A stretch of 41,102 nt of DNA from an uncultured Mitsuokella sp. (GTDB lineage: Bacteria > Bacillota > Negativicutes > Selenomonadales > Selenomonadaceae), in the NCBI GenBank assembly GCA_900770895.1, contig CAAGMF010000024.1, positions 1-41,102 of the forward strand, read 5' to 3'. A model generated the notes under the pieces. The model worked only from the letters and a program-made list of their open reading frames with translations. It was not told the origin of the DNA and ran no database searches. Position numbers and translations under genes: made by a program. This document shows positions 7,987 to 15,866 of the stretch, piece after piece; position 1 is the first letter of the stretch; each line of letters starts with the position of its first letter.

Positions 7987-8649
7987 ATGGATAGCCAGAA
8001 TGACTACCTGACGATTGCCCTGCCGAAGGGGAAACTTTTTTCTCTGTCGGCTGACCTATTGGCCAAGGTCGGTATAACGGCTGATGACCTTTCGGATAAA
8101 TCGCGCAAGCTCGTCATAACGAATGAGCAGGCCAAGGTGAATTTCATCGTGTCGAAGACGGCCGATGTACCGACGTATGTCGAGTATGGCGCCGCGGATA
8201 TCGGCGTCATCGGCAAGGACGTGCTCGATGAGTCGGGCAAGGATGTCTATGAGCTGCTCGATCTCGGCTTCGGCCGCTGCCACCTCATGATGGCGGTGCC
8301 GAAGAATAAGAAGCGCGCGAAGCTGACGGACTACGCGCATACGCGGGTGGCGACGAAGTTCCCGAATATCGCGAAGAAGTTCTTTGACGAACACGGCATG
8401 CAGATGGAGTATATCAAGCTCAATGGCTCGATCGAGCTGGGGCCGATCGTCGGCCTCTCGGAGAGCATCGTCGATATCGTCGAGACGGGCACGACGCTGC
8501 GGGAGAATGACCTGGAGGAGATTGCCTTTATAAAGGAGGCGACAGCTCGCCTCATCGCGAATCGCGTGAGCTTCAAGCTGAAATTCGACCGCATCAACGA
8601 GCTCGTGACGAACCTGCGCGAGGTACTCGCTACTGCAGAGAAGAAGTAA
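7987..8649 (+). CDS. hisG: ATP phosphoribosyltransferase catalytic subunit, short form
   Basis: HisG condenses ATP and PRPP in the first committed step of histidine biosynthesis. At 220 residues it is the short form lacking the C-terminal regulatory domain, which needs HisZ, encoded two genes upstream. Recognisable blocks are TIALPKGKL at the N-terminus, DVPTYVEYGAADIGVIGKDVL and the PRPP-binding segment IVDIVETGTTLREN. The ATG at 7987 is chosen because GGAGG lies 5 bases upstream; ATGs at 7957 and 7975 in the same frame lack a ribosome site. A 119-bp spacer with a hairpin element separates it from hisD. Confidence 0.95.
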   Translation: MDSQNDYLTIALPKGKLFSLSADLLAKVGITADDLSDKSRKLVITNEQAKVNFIVSKTADVPTYVEYGAADIGVIGKDVLDESGKDVYELLDLGFGRCHLMMAVPKNKKRAKLTDYAHTRVATKFPNIAKKFFDEHGMQMEYIKLNGSIELGPIVGLSESIVDIVETGTTLRENDLEEIAFIKEATARLIANRVSFKLKFDRINELVTNLREVLATAEKK

Positions 8650-8689
8650 TTTAGTGGGCCGAACCAGCTAAGAGGTGTTGATGTGCATG

Positions 8690-8750
8690 GCAGCTCGCCA
8701 CCTCATCCGCCTCGCTGTGCTCGGCACCTTCCCCAAGGGGGAAGGCTTTT
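8690..8750 (+). repeat. Hairpin repeat-like element between hisG and hisD
   Basis: In the 119-bp hisG-hisD gap, a compact 8-bp perfect stem CCTTCCCC (8727-8734) and GGGGAAGG (8738-8745) has a 3-base loop and is followed by CTTTT. It is preceded by a GC-rich segment (CACCTCATCCGCCTCGCTGTG). The whole unit resembles short interspersed palindromic elements common in related Firmicutes. A terminator-like hairpin with nearly the same core (GGGGAAGGCTTTTAT) occurs between ilvC and leuC. It could act as a partial terminator or mRNA processing site inside the his operon. The repeat status rests on resemblance only. Confidence 0.5.
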
Positions 8751-8768
8751 ATAAAAGGGGAAAGCGAT

Positions 8769-10109
8769 ATGAAGATTGTCAAGGCAGCCGAGATCGGCGA
8801 ACGCGAAGTGGAACGTCTGCTCACTAAAAAAGCATTTGATGAAGTGGAACTGAGTCCGAAGATACGCGAAGCGAACAAGAAACTGTATGGCGAGGATCTG
8901 AGTGCGGCGGAGATCGTGCGGCGCATCGTCGGCGATGTGCGTCGCGATGGCGATGCAGCGGTCATCAAGTACACGAAGCTCATCGACCGCGTCGATATCA
9001 AGCCGGAGGATTTCCTCGTCAGCGAAGCTGAGTATGAGGCGGCGGAGAAGGCGGCCGACCCGGCGGTCGTCGAGTCGCTGCGCAAGGCGGCAGCCAATGT
9101 GCGCCGCTATCATCAGGAGCAGAAGCCGAATTCGTGGATGACGTATCGCGATCAGGGCTCGATACTCGGCCAGTCCATCATCCCGCTTGACCGCGTCGGC
9201 ATCTATGTGCCGGGCGGTACGGCTGCCTATCCGTCCTCCGTCATCATGAATGCCGTGCCGGCCTCGGTCGCCGGTGTAGGCGAGATCATCATGATGGTGC
9301 CGCCGAAGAACGGTCAGATCAATCCCTATGTGCTCATAGCTGCGCGTGAGGCCGGCGTCAGCAAGATCTACAAGATCGGCGGAGCCCAGGCCATAGCGGC
9401 CATGGCGTTCGGCACGGAGACGGTGCCGCGCGTAGACAAGATCACGGGGCCGGGCAACATATTCGTGACGCTGGCCAAGAAGGAAGTATACGGACATGTC
9501 GATATCGATATGCTGGCAGGCCCGAGTGAGATTCTGATCGTGGCCGACAAGACGGCGGACCCGGTCTATACGGCAGCCGATATGCTGAGCCAGGCTGAGC
9601 ATGATCCGCTGGCCTCGAGCATCGTCATCACCGATGATGCAGAGCTCGCTGAAAAGGTCGCAGCCGAGGCCGAGAAGCAGCTCGCGAAGCTGCCGCGGCG
9701 CGAGATCGCGCAGGCCTCCATCGACCGCAACGGCCTCATCGTCATCGCCGAGGATATCATGCAGGCCATGCGGTTCGCCAATGTGTCGGCGCCGGAGCAT
9801 ATGGAGCTGCTGACGGCACAGCCGTTCCAGCTGCTGCCGTATGTGCGTCATGCCGGAGCGGTGTTCCTGGGCGCATATTCGCCAGAGCCGCTGGGCGACT
9901 ACTTCGCCGGCCCGAACCATGTACTGCCGACCGGCGGTACGGCGCGCTACTACTCGGTGCTGAATGTCGAGACTTTCATGAAGCGCACGAGTCTGATCTC
10001 CTACACGCAGCCGGCGCTATCGGCTGTCAGCGATGATATCATCCGTCTGGCAGAGTCTGAGGGCCTGCAGGCGCATGCCAATGCCATACGCATCAGGAAG
10101 GAGCGCTGA
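8769..10109 (+). CDS. hisD: Histidinol dehydrogenase
   Basis: HisD carries out the last two steps of histidine synthesis, a four-electron, NAD-dependent and zinc-dependent oxidation of L-histidinol to L-histidine. The 446-residue length is usual for the family. Characteristic blocks are seen in order: RVGIYVPGGTAAYPSSVIMNAVPA, KIGGAQAIAAMAFGTETVP and the signature DKITGPGNIFVTLAKKEV. The catalytic SAPEHMEL (Glu-His) segment and GDYFAGPNHVLPTGGTAR near the C-terminus follow. It starts after a GGGGAAAG ribosome site and is followed two bases later by hisB, so the two are likely translated together. Confidence 0.96.
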   Translation: MKIVKAAEIGEREVERLLTKKAFDEVELSPKIREANKKLYGEDLSAAEIVRRIVGDVRRDGDAAVIKYTKLIDRVDIKPEDFLVSEAEYEAAEKAADPAVVESLRKAAANVRRYHQEQKPNSWMTYRDQGSILGQSIIPLDRVGIYVPGGTAAYPSSVIMNAVPASVAGVGEIIMMVPPKNGQINPYVLIAAREAGVSKIYKIGGAQAIAAMAFGTETVPRVDKITGPGNIFVTLAKKEVYGHVDIDMLAGPSEILIVADKTADPVYTAADMLSQAEHDPLASSIVITDDAELAEKVAAEAEKQLAKLPRREIAQASIDRNGLIVIAEDIMQAMRFANVSAPEHMELLTAQPFQLLPYVRHAGAVFLGAYSPEPLGDYFAGPNHVLPTGGTARYYSVLNVETFMKRTSLISYTQPALSAVSDDIIRLAESEGLQAHANAIRIRKER

Positions 10110-10111
10110 GT

Positions 10112-10717
10112 ATGGGAACAATAGCAGCACGGACGGCCGCTGTCGAGCGCCGGACGGCCGAGACCCAGGTCAGCGTGAGGCTGAACCTTGATGGCGAGGG
10201 GCGGACGGATATCGACACCGGCATCGGCTTTTTCGATCATATGCTGAATCTGTTTGCGGCTCATGGGCTGTTCAATCTCGATGTGAAATGCAACGGCGAT
10301 ATCGAGGTGGACGGGCATCACTCCGTCGAGGATATCGGCATCACGCTGGGGCAGGCGCTTCATGAGGCAATCGGGGATAAGCGCGGCATCACGCGGTATG
10401 GTTCTTTCTACCTGCCGATGGATGAGGCGCTCGTGCTCGTCGCGCTCGATATCAGCGGGCGGCCGTTCCTCGTCTATGATCCCGGGGAGACGCCGATGGC
10501 GCCGATGATTGGCGGCTATGATACGGAGCTCACGGAGGAATTCCTGCGGGCTTTTGCCATGAATGCCGGCATCACGCTCCATGTGAAGGTATGCTATGGC
10601 ACGAATTCGCATCACAAGGTAGAGGCGATATTCAAGGCCCTCGGGCACGCGCTGCGCATCGCGCTGACGCATGATCCGCGCGTGCATGGCGTGCCATCGA
10701 CCAAAGGATCACTCTGA
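10112..10717 (+). CDS. hisB: Imidazoleglycerol-phosphate dehydratase
   Basis: This monofunctional 201-residue IGPD dehydrates imidazole glycerol phosphate to imidazole acetol phosphate using manganese. The duplicated histidine motifs are present: FFDHMLNLFAAHG and DGHHSVEDIGITLGQ in the first half, and HVKVCYGTNSHHKVEAIFKALGHAL in the second. There is no phosphatase domain such as that fused to HisB in enteric bacteria, so histidinol-phosphate phosphatase must be a separate protein. It starts 2 bases after hisD stops, with the GGAGCGC ribosome site inside the end of hisD. Confidence 0.96.
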   Translation: MGTIAARTAAVERRTAETQVSVRLNLDGEGRTDIDTGIGFFDHMLNLFAAHGLFNLDVKCNGDIEVDGHHSVEDIGITLGQALHEAIGDKRGITRYGSFYLPMDEALVLVALDISGRPFLVYDPGETPMAPMIGGYDTELTEEFLRAFAMNAGITLHVKVCYGTNSHHKVEAIFKALGHALRIALTHDPRVHGVPSTKGSL

Positions 10718-10729
10718 GGGGGAACATGT

Positions 10730-11341
10730 ATGATAGCAGTCATAGATTATGGAGTCGGCAATCTGTTCAGTGCCGAGAAAGCCCTGGCCTGTCTCGGCTG
10801 TGACGTGAAAGTCACGAGCAAGGCTGAGGATATAGAAGCCGCTGACAAACTGGTTCTGCCCGGTGTGGGCGCTTTCGGCGACTGCATGCAGAATCTCGAG
10901 GCGACAGGGCTCATACCGGTGATCAGGCAGAATGTGGCGGCAGGCAAGCCTCTGCTGGGGATATGCGTCGGCCTGCAGATTCTGTTCGAGGGCAGCGAGG
11001 AAAGCCCGGGAGCAAAGGGGATGGGGCTGATCAAGGGACAGGTCCGCAGGATACAGGCTCCGGGGCTCAAGGTGCCCCACATGGGCTGGAACTCGCTCAA
11101 TATCAAGGAGCCGCGCCAGCCACAGGACCTGTTCGCCGGTCTGCCGGAGAAGCCGTATGTATATTTCGTACACAGCTATCACGCGGTACCTGAGGATGCC
11201 AGCGTGATAACGGCTACGGCGGAGTACGGCGAACAGCTGACGGCAGCCGTGGCTCAGGGCAATATTCAGGCGACGCAGTTTCATCCGGAGAAATCAGGCG
11301 ATGTAGGGCTGCATATTCTTGAGAACTTTGTGAAAGGTTGA
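10730..11341 (+). CDS. hisH: Imidazole glycerol phosphate synthase, glutamine amidotransferase subunit
   Basis: HisH releases ammonia from glutamine for HisF. This 203-residue class I amidotransferase shows the N-terminal IDYGVGNL block, the nucleophile Cys79 in PLLGICVGLQ, and the His-x-Glu partner residues in QFHPEKSG near the C-terminus. PHMGWNSL and YFVHSYH are also conserved HisH signatures. It follows hisB by 12 bases with a GGGGGAAC ribosome site. Its stop overlaps the region of the hisA start. Together with HisF (two genes on) it forms the IGP synthase complex. Confidence 0.96.
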   Translation: MIAVIDYGVGNLFSAEKALACLGCDVKVTSKAEDIEAADKLVLPGVGAFGDCMQNLEATGLIPVIRQNVAAGKPLLGICVGLQILFEGSEESPGAKGMGLIKGQVRRIQAPGLKVPHMGWNSLNIKEPRQPQDLFAGLPEKPYVYFVHSYHAVPEDASVITATAEYGEQLTAAVAQGNIQATQFHPEKSGDVGLHILENFVKG

Positions 11342-11346
11342 TAGCA

Positions 11347-12078
11347 GTGGTAATCTTTCCCGCGATAGATATAAGAGGCGGCAAATGCGTGCGCCTGCTC
11401 AAAGGCGATTTCGCCCAGGAAACCGTATTCTCCGATGATCCGGCGTCTATGGCGCGCAAATGGCAGGAGCAGGGGGCGCAGTTCCTGCACCTCGTGGATC
11501 TCGATGGGGCCCGGGCCGGCCGGAGCTGCAACCTCGCGACGGTGAAGGCGATCATCGAGGCAATCGATATCCCGGTCGAGCTCGGCGGCGGCATCCGTAC
11601 CATGGAAAATATCGCCGAGGTTCTGGAGCTCGGCGTCCGGCGCGTCATACTGGGGTCGGTGGCCGTGCGCGATGTAGACCTCGTGCGCGAGGCATGCAAG
11701 CGCTATGGCGAGCGCATCGTCGTCGGCATCGATGCCAAAGATGGTATCGTGGCGGTCGATGGCTGGGGCGTATCGGGCGATATCGAGGTCTCCGAACTGG
11801 CCGTGAAGATGAAGGCGGCCGGGGTGAAGACGATCATATACACCGACATATCCCGCGACGGCACGCTGGCGGGGGTCAACGTGGAGGCGACGGCCCGCCT
11901 GGCCCGTGAGAGCGGTCTGGATATCGTGGCATCGGGCGGCGTGAGCTCGCTGCAGGATATCGAGCAGTTGAAAGAGCATGAAAAGGATGGCATCGTCGGC
12001 GTCATCGTGGGCAAATCAATCTACACGGGCGCGCTCGACCTGCCGCAGGCACTTGCGATAGCTGCCAGAGAGGACTAG
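11347..12078 (+). CDS. hisA: ProFAR isomerase (HisA)
   Basis: HisA is a TIM-barrel enzyme that isomerises ProFAR to PRFAR. The 243-residue frame begins VIFPAIDIRGGKCVRL, matching the family N-terminus. It contains the first phosphate-binding half-site VELGGGIRT and the second in ASGGVSSLQDI, with catalytic Asp residues in PAID and in YTDISRDGTL. A GTG at 11347 is chosen because GAAAGG lies 9 bases upstream. The TTG at 11338, overlapping the hisH stop, is too close to that site. It is followed by hisF after 5 bases. Confidence 0.95.
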   Translation: MVIFPAIDIRGGKCVRLLKGDFAQETVFSDDPASMARKWQEQGAQFLHLVDLDGARAGRSCNLATVKAIIEAIDIPVELGGGIRTMENIAEVLELGVRRVILGSVAVRDVDLVREACKRYGERIVVGIDAKDGIVAVDGWGVSGDIEVSELAVKMKAAGVKTIIYTDISRDGTLAGVNVEATARLARESGLDIVASGGVSSLQDIEQLKEHEKDGIVGVIVGKSIYTGALDLPQALAIAARED

Positions 12079-12083
12079 AATAT

Positions 12084-12842
12084 ATGTATACGAAACGCAT
12101 CATACCATGTCTCGATGTCAAAGATGGCCGTGTCGTGAAGGGCACGAATTTCGTAGGGCTGCGCGATGCCGGCGACCCGGTCGAGCTCGCAGCGCGCTAT
12201 GACCGGGAGCGGGCCGATGAGCTCGTATTCCTCGATATCACAGCCTCGAGCGACAAGCGCGATACGATTGTCGATGTCGCGCGCAACTGTGCCTCGCAGG
12301 TCTTCATACCTTTCACGATCGGTGGCGGTATCCGGTCGACCGAGGACATGCGCCGCATGCTGAAGGCGGGGGCGGACAAGACCTCGCTGAACACGGCGGC
12401 GATCAAGAATCCGCAGCTCATATCCGAAGGGGCAGAGAAATTCGGCCGGCAGTGCGTCGTGCTGGCCATCGATGCCCGTCGCAACGGCGACCACAGCTGG
12501 GAGGTCTACATCAATGGCGGGCGCACGCCGACGGGCCTCGACTGCCTCGAGTGGGCGAAAAAGGGCGTCGGCCTCGGCGCCGGTGAGATCCTGCTCACCA
12601 GCATGGATGCCGATGGTACGAAGGACGGCTATGATATCGAGCTCACGCGGGCCGTGTCGGAGGCGGTCGACGTACCGGTCATCGCCTCGGGCGGTGCCGG
12701 CAAACTGGAACATTTCTATGATGTGCTGACGGAGGGGAAGGCTGACGCTGTACTGGCGGCCTCCGTATTCCACTATGGCACATTCTCCATCCGTCAGGTG
12801 AAGGAATATCTCAGATCACGAGGAGTGGAGGTAAGACTATGA
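12084..12842 (+). CDS. hisF: Imidazole glycerol phosphate synthase cyclase subunit
   Basis: HisF is the TIM-barrel cyclase that uses ammonia from HisH to make imidazole glycerol phosphate and AICAR. The 252-residue product has the canonical start KRIIPCLDVKDGRVVKGTNF with catalytic Asp11, the phosphate sites FTIGGGIRS and ASGGAGKLEHF, and TSMDADGTKDGYD carrying the second catalytic Asp. A paralogue of HisA by fold, it follows it directly. Its stop overlaps the hisIE start by 4 bases (ATGA). Confidence 0.96.
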   Translation: MYTKRIIPCLDVKDGRVVKGTNFVGLRDAGDPVELAARYDRERADELVFLDITASSDKRDTIVDVARNCASQVFIPFTIGGGIRSTEDMRRMLKAGADKTSLNTAAIKNPQLISEGAEKFGRQCVVLAIDARRNGDHSWEVYINGGRTPTGLDCLEWAKKGVGLGAGEILLTSMDADGTKDGYDIELTRAVSEAVDVPVIASGGAGKLEHFYDVLTEGKADAVLAASVFHYGTFSIRQVKEYLRSRGVEVRL

Positions 12843-13567
12843 GCGATACAGAAAAATTCGATATTTCGATGGTGAAATTCGATGACAAAGGGCTCGTACC
12901 GGCCGTCGTGCAGGAAGAAAACGGCGAAGTGCTGATGCTGGCCTATATGAATGCGACGAGTCTCAGGAAGACGCTCGAGACCGGCTATACCTGGTTCTAT
13001 AGCCGCAGCCGCCAGACGCTCTGGCAGAAGGGCGAGACATCGGGCAATGTCCAGCAGGTGAAATCGATCTCGTATGACTGTGACGGCGATACGCTGCTCG
13101 TCATCGTACATCAGACGGGCGTCGCCTGCCATACGGGTACATACTCCTGCTTCAGCGGCCGCGTCCTGCAGAACAATACCGGCGAGAAGAGCGTCGTCGT
13201 GACGGATCCGGAGCTCGAGCCGGCGCAGCGGTCGTTGGCTCGGGTCATCTATGACCTCTACGATGTCATCAAGGACCGCCAGCTCAATCCGGTCGAGGGA
13301 TCGTATACGAACTACCTCTTTGCCAAGGGGCAGGATAAGATCCTGAAGAAGGTCGGCGAGGAAGCGGCGGAGACGATCATCGCGTCCAAGAACGAGAGCC
13401 GCAAGGAAGTCGTGTATGAGATGAGCGACCTCTGGTATCACTGCCTCGTGCTGCTGGCCTACCACGGCATCAAGCCGGAAGAGCTGTTTACCGAGCTCAT
13501 GAGCCGGCGCAAGGGCGGCGAGTACCACAAGTTTACGGGCAAGACCGGCATCCGTCCGGATATGTGA
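12839..13567 (+). CDS. hisIE: Bifunctional phosphoribosyl-AMP cyclohydrolase / phosphoribosyl-ATP pyrophosphatase
   Basis: This 242-residue fusion carries out the second and third steps of histidine synthesis. The N-terminal HisI domain shows LMLAYMN, WFYSRSRQTLWQKGETSG, the metal-binding block SYDCDGDTLL and the zinc Cys pair in VACHTGTYSCF. The C-terminal HisE domain, from about residue 130, has the MazG-like helical pattern with KVGEEAAETIIASKN and YEMSDLWYH. The order of the two domains and total length are normal. It overlaps hisF by 4 bases and is the last recognised his gene; hisC is not in the window. Confidence 0.96.
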   Translation: MSDTEKFDISMVKFDDKGLVPAVVQEENGEVLMLAYMNATSLRKTLETGYTWFYSRSRQTLWQKGETSGNVQQVKSISYDCDGDTLLVIVHQTGVACHTGTYSCFSGRVLQNNTGEKSVVVTDPELEPAQRSLARVIYDLYDVIKDRQLNPVEGSYTNYLFAKGQDKILKKVGEEAAETIIASKNESRKEVVYEMSDLWYHCLVLLAYHGIKPEELFTELMSRRKGGEYHKFTGKTGIRPDM

Positions 13568-13582
13568 GCGAGGGATAAGGAA

Positions 13583-14383
13583 ATGATAGAAGAGCTGACT
13601 GAGACCGCACGTCCGGACTATCCGGAGGCGGAGGCATTCCTGGCCGCCAGCACGATGGAGAATTCCAGCTCGCCGGTACACGAGGGCTCTCCGGCACCCC
13701 TGCCGGAAAAGCCGGTGCCCGCCGGCGCGAAAGTCATAAAACTGCCGGAGCCTGGTCTGCTGCCGGATAAGCAAGTAGATTTCCTGCAGCTCATCGAGCT
13801 GCGCACGTCGCAGCGCGACTACGGGGATAAAGCGCTGACGCTCGCCGAGCTCTCGTACCTGCTCTGGTGCACGCAGGGCGTGAAGATGCCGGGCAAGAAG
13901 AACGGCAGTCTGCGCAACGTGCCGAGTGCCGGGGCACGCCATGCTTTCGAGACGTACCTGTTCATCCAGAACGTCGAGGGACTGCGGCCCGGACTTTATC
14001 GCTTCCTGCCGTTCGAGCATATGCTGTATCCGATCCAGCGCCGCATGGATGATGAGGCTTCGGCAGCGGCCTGGGAGCAGTTCACGACGGACTTCATAGC
14101 GTCCTTCTACACGCAGAAAGCCGTGCGCGAGAGTGCCGTGACATTCGTCTGGAGCGCCATGCAGCGCCGCCTGACGAATCAGTACGGCATGCGCGCCTAC
14201 CGCTATCTGTTCCTCGATGCCGGCCATGTCTGCCAGAACCTCTATCTGGCGGCCGAGACGCTGAAGTTCGGTACATGCGCCCTCGGAGCCTGGTCGGATG
14301 AAAAAATCAATCACATCCTGCAGCTGGACGGCAAAGAAGAATTCGCAGTATATGCCGCGTCGGTAGGCAGCAGCAAGGTCTGA
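13583..14383 (+). CDS. SagB-type nitroreductase-family FMN oxidoreductase
   Basis: This 266-residue protein belongs to the SagB/ThcOx branch of the FMN nitroreductase fold. Family features are IELRTSQRDYGDKALTLAELSYLLWCTQG near residues 70-98, SAGARHAFETYLFI, the PGLYRFLP segment, and the C-terminal DAGHVCQNLYLAAETLKFGTCALGAW block that lines the flavin site. Residues 1-60 form a Pro/Glu-rich, poorly conserved N-terminal extension. It follows hisIE by 15 bases and precedes the operon terminator, so it is co-transcribed with the his genes. No azoline peptide partners (YcaO, precursor) are nearby, so a natural-product role has no support here. The redox substrate is unknown. Confidence 0.85.
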   Translation: MIEELTETARPDYPEAEAFLAASTMENSSSPVHEGSPAPLPEKPVPAGAKVIKLPEPGLLPDKQVDFLQLIELRTSQRDYGDKALTLAELSYLLWCTQGVKMPGKKNGSLRNVPSAGARHAFETYLFIQNVEGLRPGLYRFLPFEHMLYPIQRRMDDEASAAAWEQFTTDFIASFYTQKAVRESAVTFVWSAMQRRLTNQYGMRAYRYLFLDAGHVCQNLYLAAETLKFGTCALGAWSDEKINHILQLDGKEEFAVYAASVGSSKV

Positions 14384-14407
14384 GACGCATTCAAGCCAGG
14401 ATATATG

Positions 14408-14445
14408 AAAAAGCCTCTGGAGATCGTACGCTTCAGAGGCTTTTG
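14408..14445 (+). terminator. Intrinsic terminator of the his operon
   Basis: AAAAGCCTCTG (14409-14419) pairs perfectly with CAGAGGCTTTT (14434-14444), giving an 11-bp stem with a 14-base loop that ends in a T run. It closes the long yerC-his-nitroreductase transcript. Confidence 0.85.
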
Positions 14446-14580
14446 TGTGTTATATATCATACTGTGTTGTAGAAACATTTCTTGGCCAGGAGTTACTTGC
14501 GCTCCCAAAAATCGCTTGTGGCTATATGGAACTCATATGGTGAAGTTTTAGATGGGGAAATTTCGTTACGACCGAATTGA

Positions 14581-14609
14581 TTGTAAACTTACAAGGGGTG
14601 TGTTACAAT
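14581..14609 (+). promoter_or_regulatory. Promoter of the ATPase-TOPRIM pair, with a small dyad
   Basis: TTGTAA (14581-14586) and TACAAT (14604-14609) are 17 bases apart. The -35 box is half of a small dyad, TTGTAA-AC-TTACAA (14581-14594), which could be an operator. The island thus has its own promoter and does not depend on the his operon. Confidence 0.6.
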
Positions 14610-14678
14610 AAAACTACCTTATGTGCTCTGGCTGGCGGACTTCTGCAGCTGTAGCGAGATTGGAAAGGGCGTTCGGAT

Positions 14679-15857
14679 ATGACAGACTTCGGGATGACGT
14701 ATATTTTCATTGATAATTTCAAGAATTTCAATGACTTTTCTATGCACATGACCCCCTTGACTGCAGTAGTTGGCAATAATGCTGCCGGTAAGAGCTCGCT
14801 GCTTCAGGCTGTGGTATTTTTGAAGTATGCTACTACTGCAACAGTAGAAGATTATATGAGAGATCGCAATGTGACGGTAGATGAGTTGGCATCTAAAGGA
14901 CTAGCCAAAATCAAGAAGATTATGACATTCAAGGTGCATTTTCAATTTGGTTCATCTAGGATTGTATGGGAAATATCGTTTTTGGCAGATAAGACGAATA
15001 ATAAATTGACGTTGCGGTCGGAACAGATTTTGCAGGAAGGTAAGTCTCCACTACTGTATTATCTGAATGGCAAAGGATATCGCACACGGCTCCATGCACG
15101 CAATGGGAAGGTGGAACATGAGCCTATCTTGAGCGGTGCATATCCCTGCTCTCAACTGAAGTTTCTGGATGAACGACTGGCTGCTAGCCTGTATCCAGAA
15201 TTGTTTAAAATCAAACAGTTCTTTGAGCAAACTATACCACTCGATTTACTGACCCCACATAATATGCGTAAGACAGTGCGTGGCAAGGAACGTACTTTGG
15301 GGATACGTGGAGAGAAATTGCCGGCCTTGATTCAGCAGATGTCTCCGGGAGAGCGTAAAACCTTGCTGGGAAGACTTCAAAAAGCATTGCCGAATATGAC
15401 TCGTGTGGATTCGATCATGGGGCGGGCCGGCTGGACACATCTAGAAACTATGGAGGATTACGGAAAACGTCGTCTGAAAGTTCCAACTTCTGGTATCAGT
15501 GATGGGACATTGCGGCTGATGGCATTGTTTTCGTTGCCATTCTTGCAGAAAAAGGATGGCATAACATTGCTGGATGAAGTTGAAGATGGCATAAATAGTG
15601 CTAATGTGGAATTATTTCTGGAGTTCCTAAATAAATATATTGATGAAAATAGACAACAGGTTCTTTTGACAACGCATAGCACTGTCGTGTTGGATTATGT
15701 CAAGCCAGAAAATATTCGTTATCTGTATCGTGATGAAAATGGGTTTACGCGTTGCAAGGAATTCCTCGAACTGGAAAATGTGGAATCGCAACTGGATTTT
15801 CTTTATCCAGGCGAAATACTCCTGAGTACTAGCCCACAGGATTTGCTTGGAAAGTGA
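14679..15857 (+). CDS. OLD/RecF-like AAA (ABC-class) ATPase
   Basis: This 392-residue ATPase resembles the ATPase half of OLD-family nucleases. It begins with IDNFKNFNDF and the Walker A GNNAAGKSS at residues 32-40. A long insertion follows (about 45-270) with little recognisable motif, then the ABC signature-like SGISDGTLRL (271-280), Walker B ITLLDEVEDGI (295-305) and the H-loop TTHS (331-334). Unlike GajA or OLD it ends after the ATPase domain without a TOPRIM; a TOPRIM-like protein is encoded 9 bases downstream. GGAAAGGG precedes the ATG. The gene is visibly AT-rich relative to the his genes before it, suggesting transfer. Likely role: sensor/energy subunit of a defence complex, inferred. 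Confidence 0.82.
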   Translation: MTDFGMTYIFIDNFKNFNDFSMHMTPLTAVVGNNAAGKSSLLQAVVFLKYATTATVEDYMRDRNVTVDELASKGLAKIKKIMTFKVHFQFGSSRIVWEISFLADKTNNKLTLRSEQILQEGKSPLLYYLNGKGYRTRLHARNGKVEHEPILSGAYPCSQLKFLDERLAASLYPELFKIKQFFEQTIPLDLLTPHNMRKTVRGKERTLGIRGEKLPALIQQMSPGERKTLLGRLQKALPNMTRVDSIMGRAGWTHLETMEDYGKRRLKVPTSGISDGTLRLMALFSLPFLQKKDGITLLDEVEDGINSANVELFLEFLNKYIDENRQQVLLTTHSTVVLDYVKPENIRYLYRDENGFTRCKEFLELENVESQLDFLYPGEILLSTSPQDLLGK

Positions 15858-15866
15858 AGGTAGGGT

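Noticed and set aside
10112..10717. HisB as a bifunctional dehydratase/phosphatase that would supply histidinol-phosphatase
   Set aside because: The protein is only 201 residues and starts directly with the dehydratase domain; no HAD phosphatase domain is present.
12794..14314. Minus-strand frame of 506 codons opposite hisIE and the nitroreductase gene
   Set aside because: It spans two well-supported genes, has Arg/Leu-rich low-information sequence and no ribosome site; it arises from the GC-rich third positions.
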